Shown: in pieces, positions 63,300-64,000 of the stretch
How positions within the stretch are numbered: the stretch's first letter is position 1
Layout of the letters: every line of letters starts with the position of its first letter
From: Pseudoips prasinana
Taxonomy: Eukaryota; Arthropoda; Insecta; Lepidoptera; Nolidae
NCBI GenBank assembly: GCA_951640165.1
Contig: OX621248.1
Span: 1,240,001-1,304,000, forward strand
Length of the DNA stretch: 64,000 nucleotides
Direction: 5' to 3'
The notes under the pieces: model-generated
Seen by the model: only the letters and a program-made list of their open reading frames with translations
Databases searched by the model: none
Told to the model about the DNA's origin: nothing
Position numbers and translations under genes: made by a program

Positions 63300-63410
63300 A
63301 ATACAGCCTCCCTCCTACGTCCTGGTGGTACAGACTAGCTGACACGACCGCAGAGAGGTCAGTGCAAGAGCGACGGCTTTAACTACGGTCACCAAGTTAC
63401 GAGGGTATAA
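63300..63410 (-). repeat. SINE A-like fragment, very diverged
   Basis: 'gacacgaccgcagagaggtc' and 'gcaagagcgacggctttaa' parallel the SINE A body in reverse. Confidence 0.45.
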
Positions 63411-63444
63411 TAAAAAAAAACTACATTTGCATTATTTCCTATAG

Positions 63445-63555
63445 TATCAGTTAAAGCACCCCCAGACTCAGAAGAACTATAATACACACACAAACACTGA
63501 TAGTTGTTTTGTTTGGGGAGCTAACTTACCCACCGAACAACAAGTCTAAAGGACT
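63445..63555 (-). repeat. SINE Q, diverged fragment
   Basis: 'agcacccccagactcagaag' and 'acactgatagttgttttg' follow the Q body in reverse. Confidence 0.45.
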
Positions 63556-63559
63556 GTCA

Positions 63560-64000
63560 AGTGAAACTGCGGAACCCTATTGTTACGTGTCATGAAACGT
63601 ACTTAACAAGTTATTAAGTTTCTGCAATTGAACCCAAAAACAGACAAAATACTCAAAGCTCAAACATGTTGCTAACATATTTAAACAACTGCACAATAAA
63701 GCTAAGCTCTGAAAATTTTAGTAAAATGCCTTTTAAAAACACAAACTCCGCATTAATTTCTTTATTTTTGATAAAATGCACACTATGAAGCGAGCTCTGC
63801 ACGGCGTTTTCAGAAAAATAGGATTTGATACGATGCGAGCAACGTACGTAGCTAATCCGTAAGCGAATCGAAGTCAACGACAAAGCTTACAGATTTGCAA
63901 AATAAACTACGAATAGTGGTCGGCTGAATTCATTGACAGATAGAAGCGCTGCAAATCCATTTACTTTTTATGAATACCTTTTATTTAATCTCAATTTTTT
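63560..64000. other. No recognised feature to the window end
   Basis: A 76-codon minus-strand frame (63653-63883) has no recognisable motif. Confidence 0.4.

Overview
The window looks like an AT-rich intergenic or intronic stretch of an insect genome, most likely a moth or butterfly. That call is an inference from its mobile-element mix: a DD34D mariner, 5'-truncated RTE-type LINEs with (TATG)n tails, short Helitrons, and dense tRNA-derived SINEs with (ATT)n tails. There are no operons, rRNA or bona fide tRNA genes, and no certain host gene. The one stretch that resembles the start of a host gene is 31260-31620: a TATA box, a short in-frame leader exon and a splice donor.

Layout. 0.1-6 kb: a jockey-like reverse transcriptase relic, SINEs, a GC-rich palindromic PIF/Harbinger-type MITE, and a Helitron split by an RTE insertion. 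7-8.3 kb: mariner copy 1 (frameshifted). 9-17.3 kb: SINE families A, B and C, repeats G, H, O and U, an RTE insertion in a LINE tail, a 5S-rRNA-like SINE and a second Harbinger MITE. 19-29 kb: LINE ends, nested SINE and RTE insertions, repeats. 29.2-30.4 kb: mariner copy 2 with an intact reading frame. 31-34.5 kb: candidate promoter/exon, the first family J MITE, large hairpins. 37-43.6 kb: two Helitrons, a hAT-type element filled by an RTE-like LINE fragment, more SINEs. 44-60.7 kb: RTE, SINE, Helitron and J copies, several nested, and a near-perfect 230-bp tandem duplication. 60.8-64 kb: SINE Q, a 39-bp perfect inverted repeat, repeat H, a third Harbinger MITE, then unremarkable sequence.

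How the parts relate. The window records transposon succession: RTE inside Helitron, RTE inside repeat U, RTE inside a LINE tail, SINE B inside J, Helitron inside O, LINE inside hAT, and U inside a 5S-like SINE. Target-site duplications are readable for most of the dated events. SINE families B and C carry different tRNA-like heads but nearly the same 3' tail, and repeat D shares its 3' tail with the RTE-like LINE T, so both sets may be mobilised by shared LINE machinery. Mariner copy 2 is the only potentially protein-coding mobile gene with an unbroken frame, though it has a tryptophan-to-cysteine change in its DNA-binding region.

Family letters (A, B, C, D, G, H, I, J, K, L, M, N, O, P, Q, R, S, T, U, V, W, X) are labels made for this annotation; they group copies by sequence similarity seen inside the window and are not database names.
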